NCBI GenBank assembly: GCA_002840905.1
Contig: PHDD01000029.1
Coordinates: 1-42,863, forward strand
Length of the DNA stretch: 42,863 nucleotides
Direction of reading: 5' to 3'
From: Bacteroidetes bacterium HGW-Bacteroidetes-4
Lineage (GTDB): Bacteria > Bacteroidota > Bacteroidia > Bacteroidales > SZUA-534
Shown here one piece after another: positions 17,761-25,571 of the stretch. The position numbers and the translations under genes were made by a program. The notes under the pieces were generated by a model, which did not search any database, had not been told where the DNA came from, and saw nothing but the letters and a program-made list of their open reading frames with translations. How positions within the stretch are numbered: the stretch's first letter is position 1; the number at the start of each line of letters is the position of its first letter.

Positions 17761-18990
17761 TTAGTATTCAATAAATGCCACTTTACCCAAAAACAACAAC
17801 GTTTGTGTGGGTTTATGCTCAATGGCAAATACAAAAGGCCGGTTTAGGGTTAGCAATAGCTCATCACCAATGCTTGTGTATTCAAATTCAACCGCAGTGG
17901 CTGCGGCTGCTTCACTTCCCTGTTCATTCACCTCAATAAATGCTTTATGCAATACCCGGCTGATATTGATCTGACGATCCGATATTTTTGAAAAATCAGC
18001 TGCAATGGGATTAAAGGCACTCACCAAACCCAAATCGTTTAATTCCTGATTGATATTTCGCAAACCATAAGCAAACTTAAACTTTGGTAATAAAACTGTT
18101 ACTGTTGACATTTGGTAAGCCTTTGCCCATGAACCCCAATTTTCGGTAATTAAGACTTGCAATAAACCATCGATACCTACTGCAGTGTCAGGCAAAATCA
18201 GGGTCATACAATAAGAGGAATCGGAATAAGGCAATTGAACCGATGTAAACAAATCATTCTTTAAGTAATTCAGGTAGGTTTTTTGATTCATATAGATTGC
18301 CAACACGCTACTTCCGTCAGCTTGATAAAAAGGAGCCTGCAGGTTGTCGTCGGGTTCAAAAGCATACTTCCAGTCGCCTTTAAAGTAAATGGCATTAATC
18401 AGATACATTAAGGCATCGGGCGATATCTGGTCGAGCATATCAGTAATTAATCCCTGGGTTTTGTTCTCAATCCAAGCATTGATAATTGCTACTGCTTGCT
18501 GATTATTAAAATCGAGGGAATGAATTTCAGCATCAAAGTATTTATGTACGGTGTCAGTGTAGCTATCGAAAACCGGGAAACCATTACGCTGCCATAGTGA
18601 ATTGGCAATGGCTAAGGTAAGTTTATCCTTATCAGGAATTAATTCCGTATAGATACTTTTCATTAAAGCAAGCACTTCCTCTTGCTTAAGGTTGTCCCAT
18701 CCCAACAGGGCTTCAAATTCTTTAAGGGTTTCAGTATCGGAACCTACCCCGGCCATAGCCAGGGCATAATACATGCTTAAAGGCGATACAAATACATTGG
18801 TTCCTGCAGTTTCATTTTTGGTAATTTCAGAAAATAGCTGAAGTGAGAAGCGATTGTTTTGCTGAACCAACGCAGCTTTTTTAAAACCATAGCTATCGGT
18901 ATCCGGATTCACCGGTTGATCGGTGCAAGCCGAAGGAAGCAATATGCTTGCGACTGTTAATAGCAGCAAAATCGAAGATTTCATGATCAT
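17761..18990 (-). CDS. Serpin-family protease inhibitor, predicted lipoprotein
   Basis: Serpins trap serine or cysteine proteases by insertion of a cleaved reactive loop. A signal peptide with lipobox (LLPSAC, Cys near residue 22) points to a lipid anchor, probably in the outer membrane. The body has typical serpin elements: NVFVSPLSMYYALAMAGVGS, NAIYFKGDWKYAFEP and LILPDT. The hinge EQGSEAAAATAVEFEYT is the small-residue kind found in inhibitory members. Counting P17 from the first Glu, as in alpha-1-antitrypsin, puts Thr-Ser at P1-P1' and Tyr at P2; this is an inference. The end (NRPFVFAIEHKPTQTLLFLGKV) is canonical. Met3 is an alternative start. It may protect the cell against its own or foreign proteases. 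Confidence 0.93.
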   Translation of the reverse strand: MIMKSSILLLLTVASILLPSACTDQPVNPDTDSYGFKKAALVQQNNRFSLQLFSEITKNETAGTNVFVSPLSMYYALAMAGVGSDTETLKEFEALLGWDNLKQEEVLALMKSIYTELIPDKDKLTLAIANSLWQRNGFPVFDSYTDTVHKYFDAEIHSLDFNNQQAVAIINAWIENKTQGLITDMLDQISPDALMYLINAIYFKGDWKYAFEPDDNLQAPFYQADGSSVLAIYMNQKTYLNYLKNDLFTSVQLPYSDSSYCMTLILPDTAVGIDGLLQVLITENWGSWAKAYQMSTVTVLLPKFKFAYGLRNINQELNDLGLVSAFNPIAADFSKISDRQINISRVLHKAFIEVNEQGSEAAAATAVEFEYTSIGDELLLTLNRPFVFAIEHKPTQTLLFLGKVAFIEY

Positions 18991-19049
18991 AAAGTTTTGT
19001 TTGTCGACATCTTTAGACTCCTCTCAATACCAAAAGGTTGCTTAGTTAT

Positions 19050-20504
19050 CTAAGGATAAACCACATTGATGGCTCCCGATTGCTTATGTTCAACTCCCTG
19101 GCTGGTTTTAAATTCCAGGTAATACAAATAAGCTCCTTCGCTTACATTTTTGTTGTTGGCTCGTCCCCACCATTTATCCTCGGTATTTTTAGTTTCAAAT
19201 ACCTTACCTCCGTACCGGTCGTAAACCACAAAAAGGTAGTTAACCACGCTTACATTTAGAATTTCCGGTTTAATAAAATCATTGATTCCGTCGCCGTTTG
19301 GGGTAAACGCCGTGGGCACATAAACTTTGGGCTGCCGGGTAATACAGATGTTGTTTGAAGTGCTTTGCTGCCCCTGGGCCGAATGAGCCACCACATAAAA
19401 ACAAAATTGTTCGGAATTGGCATCCCCGAAACTGCTTCCATCGAGGGTATAGTTTATTGTTGCATCATTAAATGCAGACTCCTGCTTAAAATAACCGGAA
19501 TTGTCGATGGATAGAAACAAATCGTAAGTTTCTGAACCTTCAATAAAGCTGGTGTTCCAATGCAATACCACGTCTAAATCCTGCTGGGAATAATCCAAAA
19601 TCAGCGGACGAACTGCTTCGGTGGAATCTACCGGCTTATTGCAACTATTTATTGCTGAAACTTTATAGAATCCTGAAGGATTTGTTGCTGACTGAGTAAA
19701 GCTTAAGGTATTTTCGGAGTTTTTTGGATTAAACAGTAGCGCTTCGTAAACTCCCTGAACAGTAGTACTGTACCCAAGCTGGTGCCCGCTTAAATCGGCT
19801 TCGGGGTCAACAGCAACTGTAAACTTTACCTCGGTGCCGGTGTTTTCAACTGCTTTAATCAGTAAGGTATTGGGCGTTTTTAATTCAGGAATGGTTAAAG
19901 TAACACGGTTGGAGTAGCTAAAAAAGCTATTGTCCCGATGGTCAGCTTTAATGTAATAAGTGTAGGTTTCACCGGGTGTCACTTTGTTGTCATAAAAGGA
20001 GGTATCGGTATCATCATACGCCAGTTCTCCATCATTTTTAAAAACTTCATAAACGGCTTTATCTCCTCCCCAGCCCATATAAGGACTCCAGTTCAGCTGA
20101 ACCTGATTAGAACAGGTATCGTAGGTAGGTGCATTTAAAAAAATGGTGGAATGTGGTTCACCGGGCTCCCCATCGTTTTCATAATCGCCAATGTATGCAG
20201 CCATTCGGTACGAATACACTTCCACATTTGCCTGAGCGGTGTTATCGATATAGAAATAGGCTGAGGCCGGAATATCATAAGTCAGGGGGATGAAACCCGG
20301 ATCGTTTTCATTAAAAGGATCACGATACAAAATATATCCCGTAACTCCGGGTGTTGGGCTTTCATTCCAATAAATCGCCACCCTTCCCTGTTCATCAACT
20401 ATCAGCTGGGTTATGGTTGGCGGCTCCGGCTGTTGTGCTTTCAGTGTAAACGGAAAACTACCCAAAAAAAGAAGAAGAATATAAAATCCTTTACGAAGTT
20501 CCAT
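19050..20504 (-). CDS. Secreted fibronectin-III-like protein with a C-terminal T9SS type B (CHU_C) sorting domain
   Basis: Residues 1-23 (MELRKGFYILLLFLGSFPF, then TLKAQ) form a signal peptide. I start here and not nine codons earlier for that reason. Repeated fibronectin type III-like modules follow (about 25-380), recognisable by VQLNWSPY, TYTYYIKADHR and LVLHW-like strands. The last 90 residues are the gliding-motility-associated CHU_C domain: YVPTAFTPNGDGINDFIKP, VVYDRYGGKVFET, KWWGR and EGAYLYYLEF. That domain directs export by the type IX secretion system and surface attachment. No catalytic domain is seen, so it is probably an adhesin or scaffold. It lies upstream of the serpin on the same strand with a 59-nt gap. 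Confidence 0.9.
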   Translation of the reverse strand: MELRKGFYILLLFLGSFPFTLKAQQPEPPTITQLIVDEQGRVAIYWNESPTPGVTGYILYRDPFNENDPGFIPLTYDIPASAYFYIDNTAQANVEVYSYRMAAYIGDYENDGEPGEPHSTIFLNAPTYDTCSNQVQLNWSPYMGWGGDKAVYEVFKNDGELAYDDTDTSFYDNKVTPGETYTYYIKADHRDNSFFSYSNRVTLTIPELKTPNTLLIKAVENTGTEVKFTVAVDPEADLSGHQLGYSTTVQGVYEALLFNPKNSENTLSFTQSATNPSGFYKVSAINSCNKPVDSTEAVRPLILDYSQQDLDVVLHWNTSFIEGSETYDLFLSIDNSGYFKQESAFNDATINYTLDGSSFGDANSEQFCFYVVAHSAQGQQSTSNNICITRQPKVYVPTAFTPNGDGINDFIKPEILNVSVVNYLFVVYDRYGGKVFETKNTEDKWWGRANNKNVSEGAYLYYLEFKTSQGVEHKQSGAINVVYP

Positions 20505-20636
20505 AATGCCAATTAGCTTTGCCTGATACAACGGATGAATTTACTAAATATTCCTTTTGCTGCATAAAATAGTGGTTTCAAAAAGCCAAAAAATATGGAA
20601 AAGCTACGCATCCGTAAAAGGGCATTCCAAAACTAC

Positions 20637-21917
20637 TTAGTATTTTCCGGCCACTACTGTGGTTAACTTATTGCTGTGATAATACTTGTTGGCCAGTTCC
20701 ATCAGTTCCTGAGCGTTAACCGAAAGTATGGCCTGACGCATTTGCTCATAATAGTCAAAATCCAACCCGAACTGTACTACCGATTTAAAGGTTTCGGCTG
20801 TGGAAAAAGGCCCGTCGAACATTTGGAGCATCTCACCCATCATGTAATTGCGAACCCTTTGCAATTCCGTTTCCGAAACCGGTTCGCTTTTCAGCTTTTC
20901 CATTTCGCGAATAATCTCGTGATGCGCTTCGCGGGTAAACGCTGCTTTTACATCGGCAGCAATGGCCATGTAACCAGCTTGCTGCAACGAAACCTGCATG
21001 CCATGAATGCCATAGGTATAGCCTTTTTCTTCGCGGATGTTTTTCATGAGCCGCGAGCCAAAGTATCCACCCAGTATGGTGGTCAGCATTTTTAGTTTGA
21101 TGTAATCGCGATGGGTTTTGTTTACTGTTAATAAACCACAACGGATGCTCGACTGCACAGCTCCGGCTTTTTCAATAACCACCGGTTCGTAAGTTAAGGC
21201 CGGGATAATAGTTTGTGCTGCGGCCTGAGGTTTGTTTTGCTTCGGAAGGGCACCGAAATACTGATCAACAAGCTTTAATACCTCATCGGTAATTTTTCCC
21301 GAAAGAATAAGCGAATAGTTACCTGCGTGATAATGTTCCTTATAAAAAGCCAGCAGTTCGTCGCGCCGGGTTTCATGGTAAAAAGCTTCAATGGTTTTTA
21401 TGCCATAGGGATGTTGGGCTCCAAACAGCTTTTCGTTAAAGGCTTCGCGTGCCAGAAAACTGGTCTTTTCCATTTCGACCAAAAACTTTTGCCGGCGACG
21501 TTCCAATAAGGTTTGCAATTCTTTTTCAGGAAAAATGCTTTCGTTCAACGCTTCAAAAAACAAGAGAAGGGTTTGTTCAAAATACCGGCTGATGGTAACC
21601 AGTCCAACAAAGGCCTGATCTTTTTCAGTGTTGGGCTGAAAATAGGCTCCATAATAATCGAAGCCTTCGGCCAGTTGATGAGCCGTTTTGCTTGTCGTAC
21701 CTTCGTTAAGCATCAATCCAGTTAAGGGAGCTACCAGTTTTTTTGTGGTATAGAGCGAGCCGGCTCCAACCATTATATCCAGCTTAACTACCTCCTGGGT
21801 TCCACCATTCAAAACATAAACGGGAATTCCGTTTGTCAGTATTACTTTCTTAACCTGGGGAAAATTTATTTCGGTAACTGCTTTATAGGCAGGAGCTATG
21901 GTTCTGTCGATTGTCAT
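20637..21917 (-). CDS. M16 peptidase-like protein, probably the non-catalytic subunit
   Basis: A 426-residue pitrilysin-type protein. The place where the zinc motif HxxEH should be reads LTGLMLNEGTT, so zinc ligands are missing. The C-terminal M16 substrate-binding R/Y pair is kept (YFGSRLMKNIREEKGYTYGI). This is the division of labour known for MPP alpha/beta and for bacterial two-subunit M16 proteases: this chain binds and the other cuts. Its start is 2 nt after the stop of the catalytic gene, so it is in the same operon. No signal peptide is seen, suggesting a cytoplasmic heterodimer that degrades peptides. Confidence 0.9.
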   Translation of the reverse strand: MTIDRTIAPAYKAVTEINFPQVKKVILTNGIPVYVLNGGTQEVVKLDIMVGAGSLYTTKKLVAPLTGLMLNEGTTSKTAHQLAEGFDYYGAYFQPNTEKDQAFVGLVTISRYFEQTLLLFFEALNESIFPEKELQTLLERRRQKFLVEMEKTSFLAREAFNEKLFGAQHPYGIKTIEAFYHETRRDELLAFYKEHYHAGNYSLILSGKITDEVLKLVDQYFGALPKQNKPQAAAQTIIPALTYEPVVIEKAGAVQSSIRCGLLTVNKTHRDYIKLKMLTTILGGYFGSRLMKNIREEKGYTYGIHGMQVSLQQAGYMAIAADVKAAFTREAHHEIIREMEKLKSEPVSETELQRVRNYMMGEMLQMFDGPFSTAETFKSVVQFGLDFDYYEQMRQAILSVNAQELMELANKYYHSNKLTTVVAGKY

Positions 21918-21919
21918 TT

Positions 21920-23155
21920 TTATAAGGCTTTATACTTAAGGGTTGAACAATGTGTGGTTTTGAAAAGCTTTTGTGCTACTTCTTTTACCCTTTGGGGAGT
22001 AACGTTGCTGTACTTTTCTGCTTCGTAGTTAATGGCTGCTGCATCGCCCAGCAATTCATAATAAGCCAGGTTCATGGCTTTATTCAGAATATTTATTTCA
22101 GAAAATATCAGGTTGGCTATGGCCTTGTTTTTAACTTTTTGCAATTCGTAGTCCGATACTTCATCCTGTATTAGTAAATCGAGTTCCCTTCGAATGGCCT
22201 TTTCAGCCTGTTCAAAAGTAACCCCCTGATTCAGGTTTCCATGTATGATAAACAAACCGGGATCGTTATCGCCCGTAATGTAAGCATTTAGTTCACTAAA
22301 CAGTTTCTGCTCTTTTACCAACCGCTGGTTCAGTCGTGCCGATTTTCCGTTCGACAACAAGTCAGAAATTAAATCAGTAACGTAATAATCATTATGCTGA
22401 CGGGCTACCATGGGATAAGCCTGGTAAACCGCATCGAGTGGAACCGGGCGTTCCACAACCAGTTCGCGGGCTTCCTGTTGTTCGGGTTCTACCGGAAGGT
22501 TTCGTTGGGGAACCTTACGTTTCGGAATTCCGCCAAACCATTTTTCAGTTAATCGTTTAACCTCTTCAAAGTTCACATTGCCTGCAACCACCAGAATAGC
22601 ATTGTTGGGGGCGTAATGGGTATAAAAAAAATCATTTACCTCCTGCAGGGTAGCTCCTTCGATGTGTGCGGTTTCTTTCCCTATGGTTGGCCACTGGTAG
22701 GGATGCGTTCGGTAAGCCAGGGGCCGCAGCAACAGGTTCCAATCGCCATAAGGTTGATTCAGGTAGCGTTGCTTGAATTCCTCAACCACTACATTCTTTT
22801 GTATTTCAAGCTTTTCGCTTGTCAGAGCCAGTTCAAGCATGCGGTCGGATTCCAACCAAAAGGCTGTTTCCAGGTTCTCTTTAGGCAGTGTAATGTAATA
22901 GTTGGTGAAATTGTTATTGGTAAAGGCGTTATTTTCCCCTCCGGCCTGCTGCAAGGGGGTGTCGTAATTGGGGATGTTTTTTGAGCCTTCGAACATCAGG
23001 TGTTCAAACAAATGGGCGAAACCGGTTTTGTCGGGTTTCTCGTCGCGGGCTCCCACATCGTATAGCAGGTTAAAGGCTATAACCGGAGTGGTTTCATCGT
23101 GATGCACAATCAGTCGAAGGCCGTTATTCAGGGTGTATTTTTCGAAAGTTATCAT
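21920..23155 (-). CDS. M16 zinc peptidase, catalytic subunit
   Basis: A 411-residue insulinase-family zinc protease. The inverted zinc motif HxxEH is present as HLFEH (His48, Glu51, His52), followed by the usual FNNAFTNNNFTNYY-type segment (NAFTNNNFTNYYITLP). The third ligand is expected in the VVEEFKQRYLNQPYGDW helix. It is paired with the inactive-type M16 gene 2 nt downstream, so the two probably form one enzyme. No signal peptide is visible. Upstream lie two heptanucleotide arrays, so promoter sequences must be within or beyond them. Confidence 0.94.
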   Translation of the reverse strand: MITFEKYTLNNGLRLIVHHDETTPVIAFNLLYDVGARDEKPDKTGFAHLFEHLMFEGSKNIPNYDTPLQQAGGENNAFTNNNFTNYYITLPKENLETAFWLESDRMLELALTSEKLEIQKNVVVEEFKQRYLNQPYGDWNLLLRPLAYRTHPYQWPTIGKETAHIEGATLQEVNDFFYTHYAPNNAILVVAGNVNFEEVKRLTEKWFGGIPKRKVPQRNLPVEPEQQEARELVVERPVPLDAVYQAYPMVARQHNDYYVTDLISDLLSNGKSARLNQRLVKEQKLFSELNAYITGDNDPGLFIIHGNLNQGVTFEQAEKAIRRELDLLIQDEVSDYELQKVKNKAIANLIFSEINILNKAMNLAYYELLGDAAAINYEAEKYSNVTPQRVKEVAQKLFKTTHCSTLKYKAL

Positions 23156-23170
23156 TCAATTGGATTGTTG

Positions 23171-23247
23171 TTAGAGTTTAGAACTTAGAATTTAGAGTTT
23201 AGAACTTAGAATTTAGAACTTAGAGTTTAGAACTTAGAGTTTAGAAT
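23171..23247. repeat. Heptanucleotide tandem array 1 (TTAGAAC/TTAGAAT/TTAGAGT)
   Basis: Eleven exact consecutive 7-nt units made only from TTAGAGT, TTAGAAC and TTAGAAT. One further unit, TTAGAGC (23256-23262), follows after an 8-nt break. It lies just upstream of the M16 operon start at 23155. Confidence 0.9.
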
Positions 23248-23296
23248 TTTGGAATTTAGAGCTTTGACTTGAGACAAAAGACTTTTCATTTTTCAC

Positions 23297-23387
23297 TATT
23301 AACTATTCATTATTCACTATTAACTATTCACTATTAACTATTCACTATTCATTATTCATTATTCACTATTCACTATTCACTATTCAC
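23297..23387. repeat. Heptanucleotide tandem array 2 (TATTCAC/TATTAAC/TATTCAT)
   Basis: Thirteen exact consecutive 7-nt units, made only from TATTCAC, TATTAAC and TATTCAT; TTTTCAC at 23290-23296 precedes them. It ends 13 nt before the stop codon of the nitronate monooxygenase-like gene at 23401. It is different in sequence from array 1, but has the same period. Confidence 0.9.
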
Positions 23388-23400
23388 TCATTGTTTATTG

Positions 23401-24348
23401 CTACAAGCTAAGCTTAGCAAGGTTGAGGGTAGTTGCGTTAAAGTCGCTAATCACTTCGTCCATGATTTCCTGCACGGGTTGAATTTTATTAATTAAAGCC
23501 GATACCTGTCCAATTTCGAGTTCACCATCCTTCACATCGCCTTCGAACATGCCTTTTTTAGCACGTCCTTTTCCCAAAAGCACCTGAAACTCTTCAGGTG
23601 AGGCTCCCTGTAATTCATAATTCAACACCTGCTTATAAAAGCGGTTATTTAACAAACGAACCGGTGCCAGTTTTTTCAGTGTTAATTTGGTATCACCTTC
23701 CTGAGCTTTTACAATTTCATTTTTAAAATCGGGGTGCGCTGACGATTCCATGGCTGCTGCAAAACGGCTTCCAATTTGTACTCCTTCGGCCCCCAGGGCA
23801 AAAGCTGCTGCCATAGCCTGTCCGGAACCTATTCCTCCGGCAGCAATTAAGGGTGTTTTAATGGCTTTACGAATTTGGGGTATCAAACACAAGGTGGTTG
23901 TTTCTTCGCGTCCATTATGGCCTCCTGCCTCGAACCCTTCGGCAACAATGGCATCCACCCCGGCCTCTTCGCATTTTAAAGCAAAACGGGTATTGGCTAC
24001 CACATGGGCAACCACAATTCCTGCATCGTGTAAGGTTTTGGTCCAGGTTTTCGGATTTCCGGCACTGGTAAAAACAATGGGAACTTTTTCGGCAATTATC
24101 AGTTCCAATATTTTTTCCATATCGGGATACATTAAGGGAACGTTTACGCCATAAGGCTTATTGGTAGCTTTTTTTATCTTTTGAATGTGCTCTTTCAGCA
24201 CTTCAGGGTACATGGAACCTGCCCCCAACAAGCCCAGACCACCGGCATTGCTAACGGCAGCAGCCAGCTTGTAACCACTGCACCATACCATTCCGCCTTG
24301 CACAATGGGGTACTTAATTTTAAAAAGTTCAGTTATTCTGTTTTCCAT
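23401..24348 (-). CDS. Nitronate monooxygenase-like FMN enzyme (NPD family)
   Basis: A 315-residue TIM-barrel flavoprotein of the 2-nitropropane dioxygenase/FabK group. It opens with ITELFKIKYPIVQGGMVW. FMN-binding and catalytic motifs follow: SNAGGLGLLGAG, VAEGFEAGGHNG (the His is the usual catalytic base region), PLIAAGGIGSGQAMAAAFALGAEGVQIGSRF. The family oxidises alkyl nitronates, or in FabK reduces enoyl-ACP; which one applies here is unclear. I start at the ATG at 24348 because the putative -7 box (24374-24381) would place transcription start near the alternative ATG at 24369. Cytoplasmic. Monocistronic to judge by its own promoter and the arrays downstream. Confidence 0.88.
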   Translation of the reverse strand: MENRITELFKIKYPIVQGGMVWCSGYKLAAAVSNAGGLGLLGAGSMYPEVLKEHIQKIKKATNKPYGVNVPLMYPDMEKILELIIAEKVPIVFTSAGNPKTWTKTLHDAGIVVAHVVANTRFALKCEEAGVDAIVAEGFEAGGHNGREETTTLCLIPQIRKAIKTPLIAAGGIGSGQAMAAAFALGAEGVQIGSRFAAAMESSAHPDFKNEIVKAQEGDTKLTLKKLAPVRLLNNRFYKQVLNYELQGASPEEFQVLLGKGRAKKGMFEGDVKDGELEIGQVSALINKIQPVQEIMDEVISDFNATTLNLAKLSL

Positions 24349-24373
24349 ATCGGTGAGTTTTTCAGGCAAAAGG

Positions 24374-24381
24374 CAAACATA
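24374..24381 (-). promoter_or_regulatory. Putative -7 box of the nitronate monooxygenase-like gene
   Basis: Minus-strand TATGTTTG fits TANNTTTG, 26 nt from the chosen ATG at 24348. No clear -33 box is seen. Confidence 0.4.
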
Positions 24382-24434
24382 GCTAAAAGCCTGCTACATA
24401 TTAAATGCTTTGACTAAAACTTTGCTTTTAAATT

Positions 24435-24470
24435 AAAAAAAAAGTTGGGCGGCCCCCGCTGCCCAACTTT
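24435..24470 (-). terminator. Intrinsic terminator, likely of the HU-like gene
   Basis: AAAGTTGGGC (24441-24450) and GCCCAACTTT (24461-24470) form a perfect 10-bp stem, with a T-run on the minus strand (A residues 24435-24443). It lies about 200 nt past the HU-like stop, leaving a long 3' untranslated region. Confidence 0.85.
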
Positions 24471-24667
24471 CATTAAAGTGTTTTTGATGTAAACCAAGCG
24501 ATTTCATCAATTTAAAAACAATGCTGCTTACTTTTTGTTCATTTTTTGTCACTGCATATCAGGATTGCCAAACTTAAAAAAAAAGCAACTAAATTTCAAT
24601 TAGTTAAATACGACAAAGATTGATTTTCCTTTCTTAATGCAAATGTTCGGCCTTCGGTTTCCCGATA

Positions 24668-25051
24668 CTACACCTTTATAAATTCAGGATGTTTCAACTC
24701 CTGCTTGATGCGTACATCGGGCCTAAAGGTAAGCTTTAAGCCGGTAATATTTTGGGCACTAACCTTTTCGGGCGACGACTCGGCCCGGGTTTGGGCATGC
24801 AGGCTAAAGGTTCCGAGGTCATCGAGTTTAATGGTTTTTCCATCGAGCAGCATTTCGGGAATTAAATTCACCAGGTTGTACAGTACGGAATATACATCGG
24901 CCCCCGAAGCCGACGACCTCTTTTCGATAATTCTTATTAATTCATCCATGCCAACCCGGTTGCTTTGGGTTAACCGCGGAAAGTAAACTTTTTCGCCTGC
25001 CTTACCCTGTCCGGGCTTATTGGTCGAGGTTATTTTGTATTTAATGGGCAT
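24668..25051 (-). CDS. HU-family DNA-binding protein, Bacteroidota type
   Basis: A 127-residue histone-like protein. It begins with the YKITSTNKPGQGKAGEKVYFPRL stretch split here as YKITSTNKPGQ and KVYFPRL, typical of the Bacteroidota HU-like group. The HU fold follows from about residue 30: MDELIRIIEKRSSASGADV, then LLDGKTIKLDDLGTFSLHA, where the KLDDLGTF turn precedes the DNA-binding arms. The C-terminal FRPDVRIKQEL is also typical. It binds DNA, probably as a dimer, and may organise the nucleoid. Two FNR-type palindromes lie about 100-140 nt upstream of the start and are the most interesting feature of its promoter region. Confidence 0.88.
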   Translation of the reverse strand: MPIKYKITSTNKPGQGKAGEKVYFPRLTQSNRVGMDELIRIIEKRSSASGADVYSVLYNLVNLIPEMLLDGKTIKLDDLGTFSLHAQTRAESSPEKVSAQNITGLKLTFRPDVRIKQELKHPEFIKV

Positions 25052-25501
25052 AACTCAGGGTTTAAATTACAGGGTATTGTTAATAAAAACTAAGGTAACC
25101 GTTATTCAAAACCAGTTTTCTACATACGAAAACCTGCTGTGTTTTCCAACTTTTGATGCGCATCAAAATAAAATTTGATGCGCATCAAACCGGGCAAACC
25201 TAATGTCATTTTTCACTAAAGCTAAGGTATATTTTATAGTAAACACAGCTGGTTCAGCTTCCCCTTTAATTAGAATCGGGACTAAGAATAAGGGCTTGTA
25301 TGGTTTACATGCGCAATTCATAAAGAATTCGATTTAAAGTGAATTAAAACTTACCTGCATAAAAAACATCCAATTTAAAAAAGAAACCATGCATACAACT
25401 CAACATTAATGCCTTAGTTGTGTTTTCCATATTTAACAATCGCGTGAATCAAGCAGGTAGTTCAAAATTAAAAAATAATTGTCAAATTTTAGCTTTAATA
25501 A
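25052..25501. other. Gap between HU-like and CLC genes
   Basis: No gene is supported. It contains the tandem palindromes (25151-25189), listed separately. The rest is AT-rich without clear repeats, and I found no TANNTTTG box for the HU-like gene. Confidence 0.4.
25151..25189. promoter_or_regulatory. Tandem FNR/CRP-type palindromic operators
   Basis: Two copies of the perfect 16-bp palindrome TTTGATGCGCATCAAA lie at 25152-25167 and 25174-25189. The first extends to 18 bp (25151-25168). Their centres are 22 bp apart, about two helical turns. Each contains TTGAT-N4-ATCAA, the half-sites recognised by FNR/ANR/DNR members of the CRP-FNR family. They lie 100-140 nt ahead of the HU-like start and over 380 nt ahead of the CLC gene, so the HU-like gene is the more likely target. 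No CRP-FNR gene is in the window. Confidence 0.75.
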
Positions 25502-25531
25502 TTGATTGTTAGTGAATAAAGAATAAATTTG
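25502..25531 (+). promoter_or_regulatory. Bacteroidota-type promoter of the second CLC gene
   Basis: TTG at 25502-25504, 19 nt, then TAAATTTG at 25524-25531. The predicted leader is about 35 nt. Confidence 0.6.
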
Positions 25532-25571
25532 CGCCTCTTTAGCACAATCAGCAAATTGCAGAAAACAAAGC

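Noticed and set aside
23171..23387. Possible CRISPR array
   Set aside because: Units are 7 nt and directly adjacent, with no spacers and no cas genes.
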